Shown one piece after another: positions 11,095 through 23,189 of a DNA stretch of 64,000 nucleotides (the stretch's first letter is position 1; each line of letters begins with the position of its first letter). Made by a program: the position numbers and the translations under genes. The DNA is from Enoplolaimus lenunculus (lineage: Eukaryota; Nematoda; Enoplea; Enoplida; Thoracostomopsidae), in assembly GCA_030248215.1 (NCBI GenBank), contig JASANG010001833.1, positions 1-64,000 of the forward strand, in the 5' to 3' direction. The notes below the pieces were generated by a model, which was not told the origin of the DNA, searched no databases, and saw only the letters and a list, made by a program, of their open reading frames with translations.

Positions 11095-11841
11095 GCTTTT
11101 TTGTCAAATAGAACACAGCGCGTCAAAGTAAAGGAAAATTTTTCTAAGTTGGGGTATGTAACTTCATGTGTCCCACAAGGATCAGTGCAATGCCCATTTT
11201 TGTATGTCATATATGTGAACTGAGGATCTTAAAAGATACTGTGGTTGTGGTACGTATTCTTAAATCTGATGCAGGCAACTCTCGTAATAGTTTACAACAT
11301 GCTCTACATGATGCAGCTGACTACGCAGAAACATGGCAGTTCGATATTTCTATTGGAAGGTGTAAAGTCAGTTTTGTGCTCGAAATGAGTCTTATACGTA
11401 TTATATTGGCAACTACGCTTTAGAAAAAGCTAATTTCCTAAATAATCTTGTGTTCCTTTGGCCTCTTCGCTTACATTTGAATTACATTGCAAAAACATTG
11501 CTACAAAACTGTATAAAGCAATAAGCCTACTTTTTAACTTTTCGTTTGGGTGTTGCGATTACAAGCTCGACTGCAAGAACTCTGACTCGAGTCGTTAGCG
11601 TATAGACGTCTCAAAGCATAGACACCGTAACATTTGAACTGTAGAATAAGGCTAAATTAAATTGGTATTGTATAATAGGTGATGCGACATAAATTGCAAA
11701 AAATGTTAAAGTTTAGTTGGCTGAAGTTTTGGCGTGGGGTGGTCGTACAATTTGTAAGCAGTTGTAAGAACTGCTATGATTCAAGTTAAACACTCAAGCA
11801 AACGTTCCCAACGTTTTAAAATAGATTTTTTCAGTTATTAC

Positions 11842-12262
11842 TGGGGATGTGCCGATACCAAATTTTTTGCCGATACCGATGCCGATCTTGATTTTGAAAT
11901 TTTGCCGATGCTGAACCGATGCCGATGCCGATTGCAACTGTAGTAAACCATGCTTAATAAACAGATAGGATACTACATTACATCATTATAGGAAGACTTT
12001 AAATCTAACCATCATAAAGGATTAGAATTTAATGAGAACGGTTTATTTCAATTAATTTTTTTAAACACAAACGCAAAAGAGATAACAGTTTTCCTGACCA
12101 CACACACACTGATGTGTGCCCAGAAATGAAACTGTTGGCATTTCAACTGATTTATATGTGCAAAAAATATCGGCAAAAAATCGGCAATTTTTTGCAGTGC
12201 CGATGCCGATTCTCACGAAAAGTGTTGATTATTACCGATGCCGATTAATCGGCACATCCCTG
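11842..12262. mobile_element. Second hAT-type MITE family (GGGATGTGCCGAT ends)
   Basis: Inverted ends TGGGGATGTGCCGAT and ATCGGCACATCCCTG (consensus CAGGGATGTGCCGAT), flanked by perfect 8-bp GTTATTAC duplications at 11834-11841 and 12263-12270. The internal sequence repeats GCCGATGCCGAT near both ends around an AT-rich core. No ORF. It lies about 250 bases upstream of the TTYH start codon, so it may sit in or near its promoter. Confidence 0.85.
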
Positions 12263-12509
12263 GTTATTACTTATATCTAATTGTTCATACGTAGCTGAAA
12301 GCTGCAAGCGAATTTTTCTTCTTTTTACAGAATCAAGTCCGATTATGTGGTAGCAATATTTTTTGCTAGCGTATGACGTGTATAAATAATTATATTGGGT
12401 TTCAGAATGTAAGTAAGTAATAAACTAAACACGGATGCGCACGAGCATTTGAAGTGTTACACCTGAAAATTCAATCTGAAACAAAAGTTGTATTGGACAT
12501 TACGCCATC

Positions 12510-15500
12510 ATGTGGTGGCTTCCCCAACTATTCCGCTCGTTCCCTCGCATTAACTTTGCGTTTAACTACGAACCGGACGTGGTGTTTCAGCCGTTCGACG
12601 ATGATTACTTACAGGTATATATGTATCATGTACCTCAATTAGGAATCGACCGGATCCGAGATCCGGATCCGGGACGGATCTCTGTAATTTTTAAGATCCG
12701 GATCCGGTAAAATAAACTACTGCATCCCCGGATCCGGTAAAATAAACTACTGCATCCCCGGATCCGAAATTTGACATACAAACAAAAACACACCAAAATT
12801 GGTGTATGTATTTTAAATATGCGTACGTAATCTGATAAGCACTGTGTGAGCATTAATGCTTTGGAATGTCAGGTTAATGACATACACGTGGAGACCAGTG
12901 TTGTTGCGAAAGAAGAACAGACATAAAAATTTTAAAGACTTCTTTTTATAGTTGCTGTAAGTTTTGTTGACTAATTTTGCGAAAGAATCAGTTGAACTTT
13001 TTCTATTTTATATACGTTATGTATTGAAAAATTATCCAGCTAATAATATCCGGATCCGGGCCGGATCTGAATTATAAGATCCGGATCCGGAGTCGGATCC
13101 GGTAAATGCAAAATTTTGGATCCGGACCTCAATCCATAATGAATATTGCTTTATGGTAATGTAGTGTGTATGGTTTTGTTGTCGAAAATGCATTTAGTAA
13201 TGATCATGACATCTGTTTGATAAATTACATAATATTATAGGCCGTATTTTTGTGGACGCTGGCGCCATGCGCTGTTCTAATTATGCTGCTATTTATTGTT
13301 GTGTGTTACTGGTGTAACCAATGTTGCGCTTCACGGGAGACAATTTCACCAAAGCGACGATGTGAAATTGATCATTTGTCGAATTCAGTGTTTTTTCTTA
13401 ACTTCGTGTGTTGGTGAGAACATACATACGTATCTTGTGTACTTGTTTAACTTTGTAAAACTAGAAATCATACGTAGGCGTCATATACATGTAATAATTA
13501 GACTGTCATCATTCTTTATCTCGTTTCTTGATGCATGAAAAAATTCGAAATCTTTAACAACCATCACGTTTTACTATTTTGATCTGTTATTAATATTGTT
13601 TTAGATATCATGTTTTGTTTGTTTTAGTGCTTTTATTGGAGTGTCCGTGTTTGGCAACGAATACATTACTTATGGGATGGTGAAAGCGATCGATAACCTA
13701 CAGGATCTCAAATTTTGTTTTACGGAATCTGTTAATCAGGTTGGTCGCACAGCCCAGTCATTCCCCGCTTTTGGTTTGCCCCAGATTGATGCTCTCTGCT
13801 GTTTTCAGGGGGTGGCATCATATAACGTGTGACAAATATACAGTGTAAATTTTTTATAACAAGCTGAAAACCTTGATTATAACGCGAGTACACCACTTCT
13901 AGTAGCATTTATCACTCAAAAGGTATAAAAAGCTGGCACAAGAGTATAAAATGTATAAAAGTACATTAGATTAACCGGGGAAAAGCTGCCTCACTCTTCT
14001 AAAAATGTTTGTAGGTTATAACAGCTAATTGTTTTGGTTGGAAATATTGAATTTCCGGTGACATAAAGAGTAACTCGTTGATGCTTGTAATAAATCAACA
14101 ATAGGATTAAGAGATACGGTCCTGTGTAAATATGGTATGTGGTATTCTAATATTGTCATCCAGGGTTTAACTGGAATTCCTGTTCCGGCCGGAATTCCTG
14201 CAAAAATTCAATGAATTCCTGCAAAAATTCAATTCTTGTTCTTGTGTCTGTTCCTGCATTCAAAGATGCAGGAACCGAATTTTTTACGGTTTTGAGGTAA
14301 ATTATTCATGATTGTCTAAATATCGGAAACTTTGTGCATAAAAAGTTATTATTTCGAACATATGTGTTTATGCAATTGATTCAATTTGGTTAATAAACTG
14401 TTAGATCAAACATATGATGTTTTCGCGAAACTTTGTGATGAAATAGCTCAAAATTCACTTAAGCTATTTGTTGGCTCCAACAGTAATTCGGTGTTGAATA
14501 TTATTTCCAATTCCGGTTCCTGTTTTTCCGGTTTCTGCAAAAAATTCAATTCCTGTTCCTATTCTTGTTACGGTAAAACTTAGTTCCTGTTGGAACCCTG
14601 CTTTCGCATTTCTTCGGCGACTGTATTGTTATTATTTTGTGTTGTATTTTGCAAGATTGACACACTCAACCAAACGTTGCATGGCGTTATTACCAGTTTC
14701 GGATCGCTTTTAATGTTTGCAAAAGATATATTCAAGCGGCAGCCAGAGCTCGACAAGGTTTGTTGGTCACGAATTTTATCAATTTCATGATCAATTAAGT
14801 ATGATATGCATATCGTATATATTTTATTCGACGCAATTAAATTTTGTAGTTTTAAGGATTTTTAAAAATCATCTGTTTGCGCTGTTCTGCGTTCTGGTTT
14901 TGCATTAAATAATGACACACTTGACCGCATTTCGGTATTTGAGAGTGATGATTTCTTTACTGCTACGTATGACTACTCTCTCTCTTGGTGTTATCAAGAG
15001 TGGATGATGCATTTTAAGTAGCGTATGCAACTGGTTACATTCTGCGTGAAAAAGGTTCTACCAAGCGCATGTTACATTTTCAATTTACACGACCCCTTCA
15101 GCTTCAATTACAGGTGATGTATAATTGAGATAGTCGTTCAGTTTCACGCGTAAAAATTCCTCCCAGGGTGCTCCCTTTATACTTTTAAATCACATGCAAA
15201 TTCTACGTACGTTCCAAGCCTCAACATTTCCCCATAAGTGAGGGAGGTGTAAGTGAAAAATGTAATACGTTCCGACACGTTTCGTGCGATGCATATTTCG
15301 GTAAGTTGCATACTTTTGTCTTGTCTAGTCCTGGCTTCTCCACAGCTTGAAAATTTCCGCCGGGGGGCGTTTCCTGGGGGGCCCCAGGAGTTTCCTGGGG
15401 GCACCTAATTTTGCTGGGGGGGGGCAGTTTTCCTGGGGGCCCCCAGATGATCTGGGGGGCAGACTCAAAATTTTGCAAGCCGACTTTTTGGACCATTTTT

Positions 15501-18500
15501 TATTCTAGATCGCGTTTCCAACTCAACTGAAGATTACTCATCGCTCAGCATGACAAAAATTCCCCGCAAACGCTAATAACAATAATTTTAACTAATATTA
15601 CTGACAACTTTATCAGAAGTTGAAAGAAGCACAATTATATAAAATATAGATAATCTATAATTGAAACTGTGATTAACACATATTTTATATATTAGTCACA
15701 GCTTCAGTTTATCATAAGGCTCAGGCGGGTTGAACTTGTTGCTGCAAGGTACTTTCAAATGCCGTATGCCCTGAAACGGTCTTTATATAATTGTGCTTTT
15801 TTCAGTTCATTATTGAATTGTACTACTTACTACCGGTATTTGTAACGCTATTAAAAAATTTATGAGTACTCAGCGTAATATATAATCACATTTTGCCGAA
15901 TGTCCGCCTCAAAAAAAGTCCAGGTCTTTATGTTTTAACATTGAAAATTTTTGGCTTAGAAAAGTCCTGGGGGGCCCCAGCAAAAAAATTTGCTGGGGGG
16001 CGGCCGAAAATTCGCCGGGGTGCTTTCCTGGGGGCGGCAAAATTTTCGCCGGGGGAAAAATGAAAATTTCGAAAAGTGCTGGGGGCCCCCGCCCCCCCGC
16101 TGTGGAGAAGCCAGTAGTCGTCAGTGACTTTTTTATGGTATTCTTAATATGTAATCGCTTTAGTTTTCCGGTCGCGTATCACGTCTGATTACGGTCTCGA
16201 ATGATAGTATGACTAATGCGACGGCAGTTATTGCTAATGCAAACGGTGCAATATCGCGTATTGATGCCTTGTTCAAATATAATACGTTAATTGAGTACCT
16301 CGAACTGCAAAGGTGACAGTGTATTTTATTTGTTCGTTTTATTTTACTTGTTTTAATACTATGTTGAGTTGCGCATTTTGCTGCTCGATTAGATAACTAT
16401 TTCATATCCATTTGTTCTTAACTTGTGGTTGCCGACATTTGACTCATAGTTATGTGTTCTGGCCGGCCGATACTCAGTTAAAGCATGCCATTGTACGTAA
16501 TGCTTTAATATTTCCAGCTTAGTACTTCGCAACATATTTCGAAATTTACTCCTAAATAACCAGTGCCGAAATTGTCAAAGCGCCTATATGCTATATTGAA
16601 TCAGGGCAAACGTGTGCTGTTCTGTTTAGATGGTCAATATCTTTGGCATTGCTTGGATGCTTTCTTTTGATTTTGTTTATTGGTTTGATTGCGTTTTGCC
16701 GCCGCTCTAGATCTGCGAGTATTGTGTAAGTCGAAATAACCTGTGAAGTATGAAGTTACCTCACGCATGGGGCAGGGTGGCAACAAAGGTTCGGATTCGG
16801 ATTCGGCAAAAATTTGAGGTTCGGACTCGGATTCGGATGCGGTTGTGGAAAAGCCGAATCCAAAAGCCGAATCCAACAAAGTTCGGTAATATGTTTTTCA
16901 TTTTTAAGCAATAAAATTTTTAAATACCTTGCTATAAAAATCAATATTTTTTATTTTCGGTGAGAAATCTCAGACCCGACGTCGACACGAAATATATTAA
17001 CGTATTAAAAGTTATACGGCTGGCATTGCGTTGATATTCTGAAACAAATTATAGATATATCTAAAATTTGCAACATGCAGGATTCGGTTTCGGATCCGGC
17101 AAATTAGCACTGGATTCGGCTTCGGATCGGTCAAATCGCGGATTCGGTGTCACCCCGGTATGGGGCAAGGTGCAACCGGATATCCGGTTCCGGTTTAATA
17201 TTCGGCAAAAACCGATATTCGTATCCGGTACAAACCTACTGACTGGATACGGGACATTTATGGTTGCGGTCACGAATACCATTGAACTGCTTTTACAGGT
17301 GGACATATGTAACATCTCGCTGTAATCACCTTTCTGAGCTAGTAAAGGTGTTAGATTTTTCACTGGTTGAAGTAAAGTGAAAATCCGAGCTAATAACTAG
17401 TTTTAATTCAGTAAACATCGAGGTTTCAGCGGAATTCGTGCAAAAAATCTATTCCTGTTTTTGTTCTTGGTTCGGCTTTGCAAAACACAGGAACCGTAAT
17501 ATTTACGGCATTGTGCCAAATCGTATCATAGGCAATAAAATTTTGTAAAATGCACAATTATTTGCCGAACTGCATGCCCTTCAGCTCGGTCAGTGTAGTT
17601 AATAAGTTGTTACATCGAAATATTTGGTGAGTGATTTTGTACGAGTGATGAAAACGAAAATGGAGTAAAAAAACTCACTTAAGGCAGGTTGCTAACGTTT
17701 TTACTAAAGAGTATTCTGATTCCTGTTCCTCGCAAAAAAGTTTACTTCCTGTTATTGTTCGTTTTTCGGCAAAATATTATTCCTGTTTGATCCTGGTACT
17801 TGGATTGAACTGTTGTGCGATTTCATTTTATTGGTTCGCACCGTTTTAGTAAATGAAAAAGCTAGGGCTAGCTTTGAAATGAGAACGAATGGTTGCATTG
17901 ATCGACATGTGTGATATTATAGGTTACACAAGTGTAAAATCTCCATCATATGACAATATTTTCACCTAATATGTTAACAAGTATGATTTTGGAGCTAAAT
18001 TTAAATAGATGATTTGTGATTGAAAGAAATTTTTGTGATGTTTTCATGACTAACTGAAATTCAGCTACGTATGATATAATTTTTGATTCGATATTTGAAC
18101 CGGGTAGTGAAAAAACTAGAATATTGCAACAGGAACACCAGCTCTGGATAAAACTGTATGCCCACGATTACTGCTTTGCTAATTGGTGTTTGGGTTTTTT
18201 GAAAACCAAAATTGACAGTCATAAAATCGAGTAGACATGCAGTGAACAACGTTAATTTATGTAACTCAACTCTTATTCTTGAGGTAACTCAGTTAATCGC
18301 GTTTTTGATTCATTTTAGGTTCAGCGTTTCTGGGTTTTTTATGTTTATTGTGACTTGGTTGGTAGCTGGGATTTACATGTTCTTGAGTTTGGTAAGATGT
18401 ATTATCGTGTTCACTTTGTTTTAAGCTTAATTGTAATCTTATTTGTTAGCGATTTTTCGCTGGTATTTACACTTACCAGTCGCAGGCGGGCTTCCTGAAT

Positions 18501-21500
18501 CAAAGTCTAAAGTCGAGTTTTCAAATGCAGCGTCATCTTAAATAATTAAAGTGTAAATTTATATTTTGTTTAATATTATCTTCCCTGTTTGATTGGGTAA
18601 ATTTTAATTTTATTATGTCCTTATTGCAACTGTAAAAATTGTGTTTGCTCATGTTCTTTGAACTATGTATTTGCAGGTTATCAGCGACTTTTGCGTAGAT
18701 CCTGCGTATTTTTTGACCTCACTAGTCAACGACAGCAACGCACAAGATACCGTTAACTATTATGTTGATGAATGTACCAGAGCATCAGCGAATTATACAC
18801 CGTCTGTATCTGAAAATACTCTTACTTCGGTAAACATGTTGTGGTTTGCTTGCTGGTGATGATAAACGTGTGAAACTTGCCGCTGTCTTTTGGTTAAATG
18901 ACATATTTGCCTGCTGTAGAAAAAAACGTTAATGTGGAACTCTCGCATAGCGTGACGGTTGGCTAGGATGGAACTCTCGGACTTGGTCTACTCCATCTCT
19001 GCATGTTGCTGTTTTCAGCCAACGCTGACACTTAGCTATAGCACTTAACGTTTTGTATTCTTCTCTGCATATTTAAGTGCTAAATAAAATGTAATTTAGC
19101 ATTTAATATAGTCGAAGTTTGTATTCTAAGTATAGTCTCTGACCGTGTGTTTCGTAATGCTTTGCAAACGTTTGTAATGAGTAATTTTTAGGCATTCCGT
19201 TATTTACGGCTTGACATTGTCAAAGGACAATCTGCTGTGATTGAAGTGTCAGATATTATGTCTAACATAACCAGACATGCGGAGGTAGTGATGTTTTTAA
19301 GTTAAATAATAGGTATATTTAAATTATGTAATCTAAATTAAAATTTGTCAGTGTCGTGCTTTCAGTTTTTTGAATTGTTTGCTTTTCAAAGTATTGACGC
19401 ACTTTAACAGTTAAAACGAGTCTTCACACTAGGATGCAACAGAAATTCCGTTTCAAATATTAAAGCATTTTTACTATTTGATTGCGCCCTTCATACGACA
19501 GGAACAAGGGTACGTGTGTACTTTCCCATACAACAGGGTGCAACCGGAATTCCGGGTCCGGTATTTCTTTCACCTTCCGGTTGCGGTAAATTTTTACCGA
19601 AATTAAAAATTCTGGTATTAAAATTTGGTCGGTGGAAATTAAGATATTTTACTAAAAATGACCGTAACAATAAAACGGATTTTATTAGTATAGTATGCAA
19701 ACCTTTTGACAATCACCGAAAATATACCATTGAAGGTAGATTTCGCTTCCGTGGATTATGAAAATCTAAAATATAGCAAATAAAGTGAATTCCTATCTCC
19801 AACTAGGGTTATTTTACCAATATTGCAAAAAAGAAAGTTAAAATGAATTTGTCGGTGGCATGTATTTTTTATTTTGCAGTTGCACCCTGTCACACACACA
19901 ATGACTTGACTCGTAAAATAGGCAGAGGCTTAGATTAAGAGGTGCGCTATACTTGTCGGGTCGCGCCTAACAGCGCCGCAATTGAAAAAATTTTGTTGAA
20001 AAATTATGATATGGTTTCTGGTTTCATGCGTAAATTTATTTGCGTTACCGTTCTGTGCCGGTCGGCACCGGACATCATTACAATAGTGAAAAAATACGCT
20101 CAAAGGCTTAATATTTATCCCAACTGTACTTAGGCTTAGTAAAATAATCAGTAGTATGAAGGAAGCTTTTGTCTTCTATCAAGTTAACATTACTGTGGGG
20201 AAAGTAACAATTACCGGAACGCGTTATGGCCGTCTGTCTGCATACCTGGCTGAAGTTCACTTCAATGGTTTCAGATTACCAAACTGTTGTCGGAACTAAG
20301 TAAATCTCTCACGTTTGTCTCGCAACGAAGTCTAGGGATACTCGAAGCGTATTCGGACTGCGCCCTAGTGGGCGTGCACCTTCGAAAAGTAGACACAGGG
20401 TTTTGCTTTAGTGCTATGTAAGTCTCGTGTAAACGTCAGTCGTTGATCATACTACTTGCAACCTTATTGTAAGGTGTTTGCACATGCAACTTGCAACAGT
20501 AACTTTTTGTGAAACATACGTTTACTTTATATATGTATAAAATTAGTGCAATTAATTGCATAGATGACTTCAAGAAATCAACGCAGTTAGTGTATATGCG
20601 TAGCTGAGTAACGTTAATAAATTATTTCCATTTATAAGGTTAATGCTTTTTATGCTAACTGGTAACGAAATTCTATTTTGTGGTTAAGTTTAGAATGCGG
20701 TTCATGAATTATTGAAAATTGAAAATTCGTACATATAAATAGTTATGTTTGCCAAGTTTCATACGTTTGGCAGTTTAAGTTCTGTTTTAATTCCTTTAAT
20801 TTACAAAATTTTTTAATTTGTTTTAGCTCAGGTGCGGCTTTGTTTCTGGTCGGAATGGTCTCGCTTGGTGTGTTAATGTGCGTGTTGCTTGTTGTGTCAA
20901 GTAAAACGTGGAGCGCGTATCATAATAAGTAAGTTTGAAACTGTGTTGACACAAACATTTCAGTAAAGTATTTTGGCATGTTTTTGTAAAAAATGAAGTG
21001 TTGAGTTACTTAAACTCGGGACGTATATTTTATAAGGAATAATAGTTTATAGGAAATGTGCAGGATCTTGCGACTAAGATTTGCGCGTAAACCTGATGCA
21101 AATTTGGTTTTTAGACCATATTGATTGTGTTTATTCTGTTGACACAGTAGCATTTGACTGGTAATGAGTTCGATTTTCAATTTAGGATGTGTGCTGTACG
21201 ACGTACATCATATGAGGAATTTATATACTTGTATCGTTAATATGTCTATGCATATAAGTGACAACTGGGTGTTTTCGTTTTATTTAATAACAGTATTTGC
21301 CCGAAACACTTTTCAAACCTTGTTATTTTGTCATTTTTAGTGCGGCCTAACCCACTTTGTGATTTTTTCAAGAAATTTTGGGCATTGACCAAAAAATTTC
21401 AGACGGTAATTAAAAATTAAAAATGACGTGAACTTTTTGAGTTATATGCAAGAACTTACCCCATCGATATTTTTTGACAGAACGTCATTCTTCGTTTCAA

Positions 21501-23189
21501 AATGCTGGCGGCACAAGATTGCTGTTGTTTATCGCTCCATGCTTCGTTGGAAATGTAGGTTGTGATGGTACCCTGTTTCGCAGGCAGCCTGTACAGCCCT
21601 TTAAGAATTATGGTAGGATGGCGCTATACATTGATATCCGACGCCGTCCGTCAACGTGCGGTAGCGTACGTCAATTAATCGCGTACCATACCGTATGGTG
21701 ACGGACGGCGTCGCCGCACAACAATTATAGCGCCACCGATAATATTCAGCTAGGTGCCAAACACTGCCGTATGTTTTAGACGTTCAGTTGAGTATGTCGA
21801 AGTTGACGAACAAGACCCATTCTTGAACTCGGCATCGACTCGACACCACCAATATGATTTACGGCCGAGCCCAGGGATCACGGCAGATTTCTACGGTACA
21901 CACATGTTCAATCCACGATCGCGTGACCTATCGATCAATCGTCTCAGTCGAGGGGGCAATGGCGCCACGGGAGGCATCGGGGCAACTAATACCGAAACTG
22001 AAAATGTTACTGGATTGACAGAGGAACCGGCTTCGATTGATAATCGGGCTGGAAATAGCTATGGCGGTGATGGCGGACCGGCATCGAATGGAGCGTTGGA
22101 TAGCGGGTATCTGCGGGTGACGCCTATACTTTTTGATATTTTACTGCCGGCCAGCACCACGCGAGAATGCGCATGAATGGCGACATAGATCCGCGTAGTT
22201 TGTAAAAAAAATTTCGACTTGCGGCCGCGGCCGGCGGTTTATGGCGCCGGAAAACAAGTATAACGTCACCCTTTACGATGCTTTGTTTTTAATGCAAAAA
22301 AGAAAGTTTCAACTATTATAGACTAGGTTCTACGTTAAGCGAAGAGCCGTCTAAATTCTATAGTCAATAATAATGTAACGGAATTCATGTTAAAAATAAT
22401 TGTTGTTTAATAGCCTAAGCAGATAGTACGTATCTGTAAGTGGGTGTAGTCGTTTTTGGTCGATCGATTTAAGACTTACAATGCGGTTTGTTTTAGCACT
22501 GACGCTGAAGGTCTTCCTGCGACGCCATTATGGTTGCGTAGCTCTCCACCTCCTGCGGTAAGATATCTTGAAGCATTCTTCTGAATCATGTACCTATAAT
22601 AGCGCTACTATAAGTCTAGTTGAGGTAGATTACAAAATGTGAGCAATATTACAGACAGTGTCATCCAGTCAATGATTTTTAAACCCGACCCGCGCTTTAC
22701 CCACGTAAATAAAAGTTTTATCCCGTGGATATACAACGTTAAAAGCTTCTGTCCGAAACCCACATTTTACCCGTGCTTGAATTCTTCACCAGCATTTTTA
22801 AGATATCATTACGGCTATGTTTTCATTATCGCTCCAATAAAATTACATGTCATGAACGTTTATCCGAGACAATCAAACCCTAGTAATTAAAATACCAGAA
22901 CAACACTGCACATAATTTCATTGGTGCGGAAGGCTGATAACTTTTGACTCATCTGATACAAATATTTACATGCGGATTGTCTCACTTCTAAAATTCTTTA
23001 CGCAACCCGCGTTTAGACGTGGGTACCGCAGGTTGAGTCCCACTCTGATCGCACTTATTTATATTTCAGTACGACAGCCTACAACAACATAACAGCAGTG
23101 GCAATTACGAAGAACATCCCCGTGGAGGCGGGCGAAAGCAGCAGAATGGGGGACCTCGATATGGTAGAAACAGGTTTTCGCGTCGTTAG
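12510..23189 (+). CDS. ttyh: Tweety-homologue anion channel family protein (TTYH), 14 exons
   Basis: Coding exons, all GT-AG and phase-consistent: 12510-12614, 13241-13413, 13628-13739, 14656-14757, 16164-16312, 16630-16725, 18319-18391, 18677-18829, 19192-19284, 20275-20417, 20827-20928, 21780-22106, 22497-22557, 23070-23189. They sum to 1,809 bases, 602 residues plus TAG. The N-terminus (MWWLPQLFRSFP, FDDDYLQ) matches tweety proteins, followed by five hydrophobic spans at about residues 36-60, 84-102, 215-237, 247-270 and 401-424. VISDFC after span 4 and the Cys-rich loop before span 5 (DCALVGVHLR, TGFCF) fit the family. The cytoplasmic tail has EVDEQDPFLNSAS, like the acidic DDDPFNP tail motif, then a Gly/Asn/Arg-rich end. 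Vertebrate TTYHs are about 450-540 aa; the extra length is in the tail. TTYH proteins are plasma-membrane dimers linked to volume-regulated anion currents, though channel function is debated. Identity rests on recalled motifs; the tail splice at 22106 is the least certain. Confidence 0.88.
12640..13137. mobile_element. GGATCC-rich TIR element in TTYH intron 1
   Basis: Ends AATCGACCGGATCC and GGATCCGGACCTCAATCC are imperfect inverted repeats. GGATCCGG recurs near both ends around an AT-rich core, with a 31-bp direct repeat (GGTAAAATAAACTACTGCAT) at about 12705-12765. A clear target duplication was not found, so the boundaries are approximate. Confidence 0.6.
14161..14600. mobile_element. hAT-like MITE (CAGGGTTTAACTGGAATT) in TTYH intron 3
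   Basis: Starts CAGGGTTTAACTGGAATTCC and ends GTTCCTGTTGGAACCCTG, an imperfect TIR. AATTCCTGTTCC-type repeats lie near both ends and an AT-rich core lies between. No clean 8-bp target duplication is visible. A more diverged relative is at 17420-17795. Confidence 0.65.
15331..16114. mobile_element. Complete G/C-block TIR element with TAGTC target duplication, TTYH intron 4
   Basis: A 784-bp element with inverted CTGGCTTCTCCACAGC ends and a 5-bp TAGTC duplication (15326-15330, 16115-16119). Near each end are alternating G runs and GGGGCCCC palindromes spaced by short A/T words. The core is AT-rich and non-coding. Superfamily unknown: 5-bp duplications occur in Transib and some hAT elements, but the ends do not match Transib CAC termini. 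It lies only 49 bases upstream of exon 5. Confidence 0.85.
16773..17157. mobile_element. hAT-like MITE rich in TTCGGATTCGG, TTYH intron 6
   Basis: Ends CAGGGTGGCAAC and GTGTCACCCCG are imperfect inverted repeats. Flanks GCATGGGG (16765-16772) and GTATGGGG (17158-17165) form an 8-bp duplication with one mismatch. GATTCGG motifs crowd both ends. A second element abuts directly at 17166. Confidence 0.75.
17166..17290. mobile_element. Left part of a hAT-like MITE (CAAGGTGCAACCGGATATCC)
   Basis: Begins exactly after the duplication of the preceding element with CAAGGTGCAACCGGATATCC, related to the CAGGGTGCAACCGG family. A matching right end was not found, so it is probably truncated. Confidence 0.5.
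17420..17795. mobile_element. Diverged hAT-like MITE, TTYH intron 6
   Basis: Shares GGAATTCGTGCAAAAAAT, TTCCTGTTTTTGTTC and a TTCCTGTTTGATCCTGG end with the element at 14161-14600. Ends are degraded and approximate. Confidence 0.5.
19534..19889. mobile_element. hAT-type MITE, TTYH intron 9
   Basis: CAGGGTGCAACCGGAATTCC at the left and GTTGCACCCTG at the right, the same family as 574-943 but diverged and in the opposite internal orientation. No perfect duplication remains. Confidence 0.75.

Larger units (their letters stand above)
10500..11640 (+). mobile_element. Decayed LINE reverse transcriptase, split by a MITE
   Basis: Peptide fragments on both sides of the MITE at 10648-11026 belong to one RT palm region: KFKCIGFSGLCLNQ before it, then FLSNRTQRVKV and VTSCVPQGSVQCPFL after it. 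These match the LINE motifs K-IG-SG-LL, FLSNR-Q-V and VPQGS-LGPLLF. In a different frame from about 11220 come ALHDAADYAETWQ and CKVSF, like the region after the RT catalytic box; the FADD box itself is not intact and there is an early TGA. Related sequence fades out near 11640. This is a dead copy. Confidence 0.75.

Noticed and set aside
16585-16630. Acceptor at GAATCAG (before 16599) as the start of TTYH exon 6
   Set aside because: It gives an in-frame stop after exon 5. The acceptor TCTGTTTAG before 16630 restores phase and the expected RW start of span 3.
19942-20133. 63-codon frame in TTYH intron 9, at first taken as an exon
   Set aside because: It has no tweety-like motif. The exon at 20275-20417 follows exon 9 in phase and carries the expected Cys-rich loop, so this frame is skipped.
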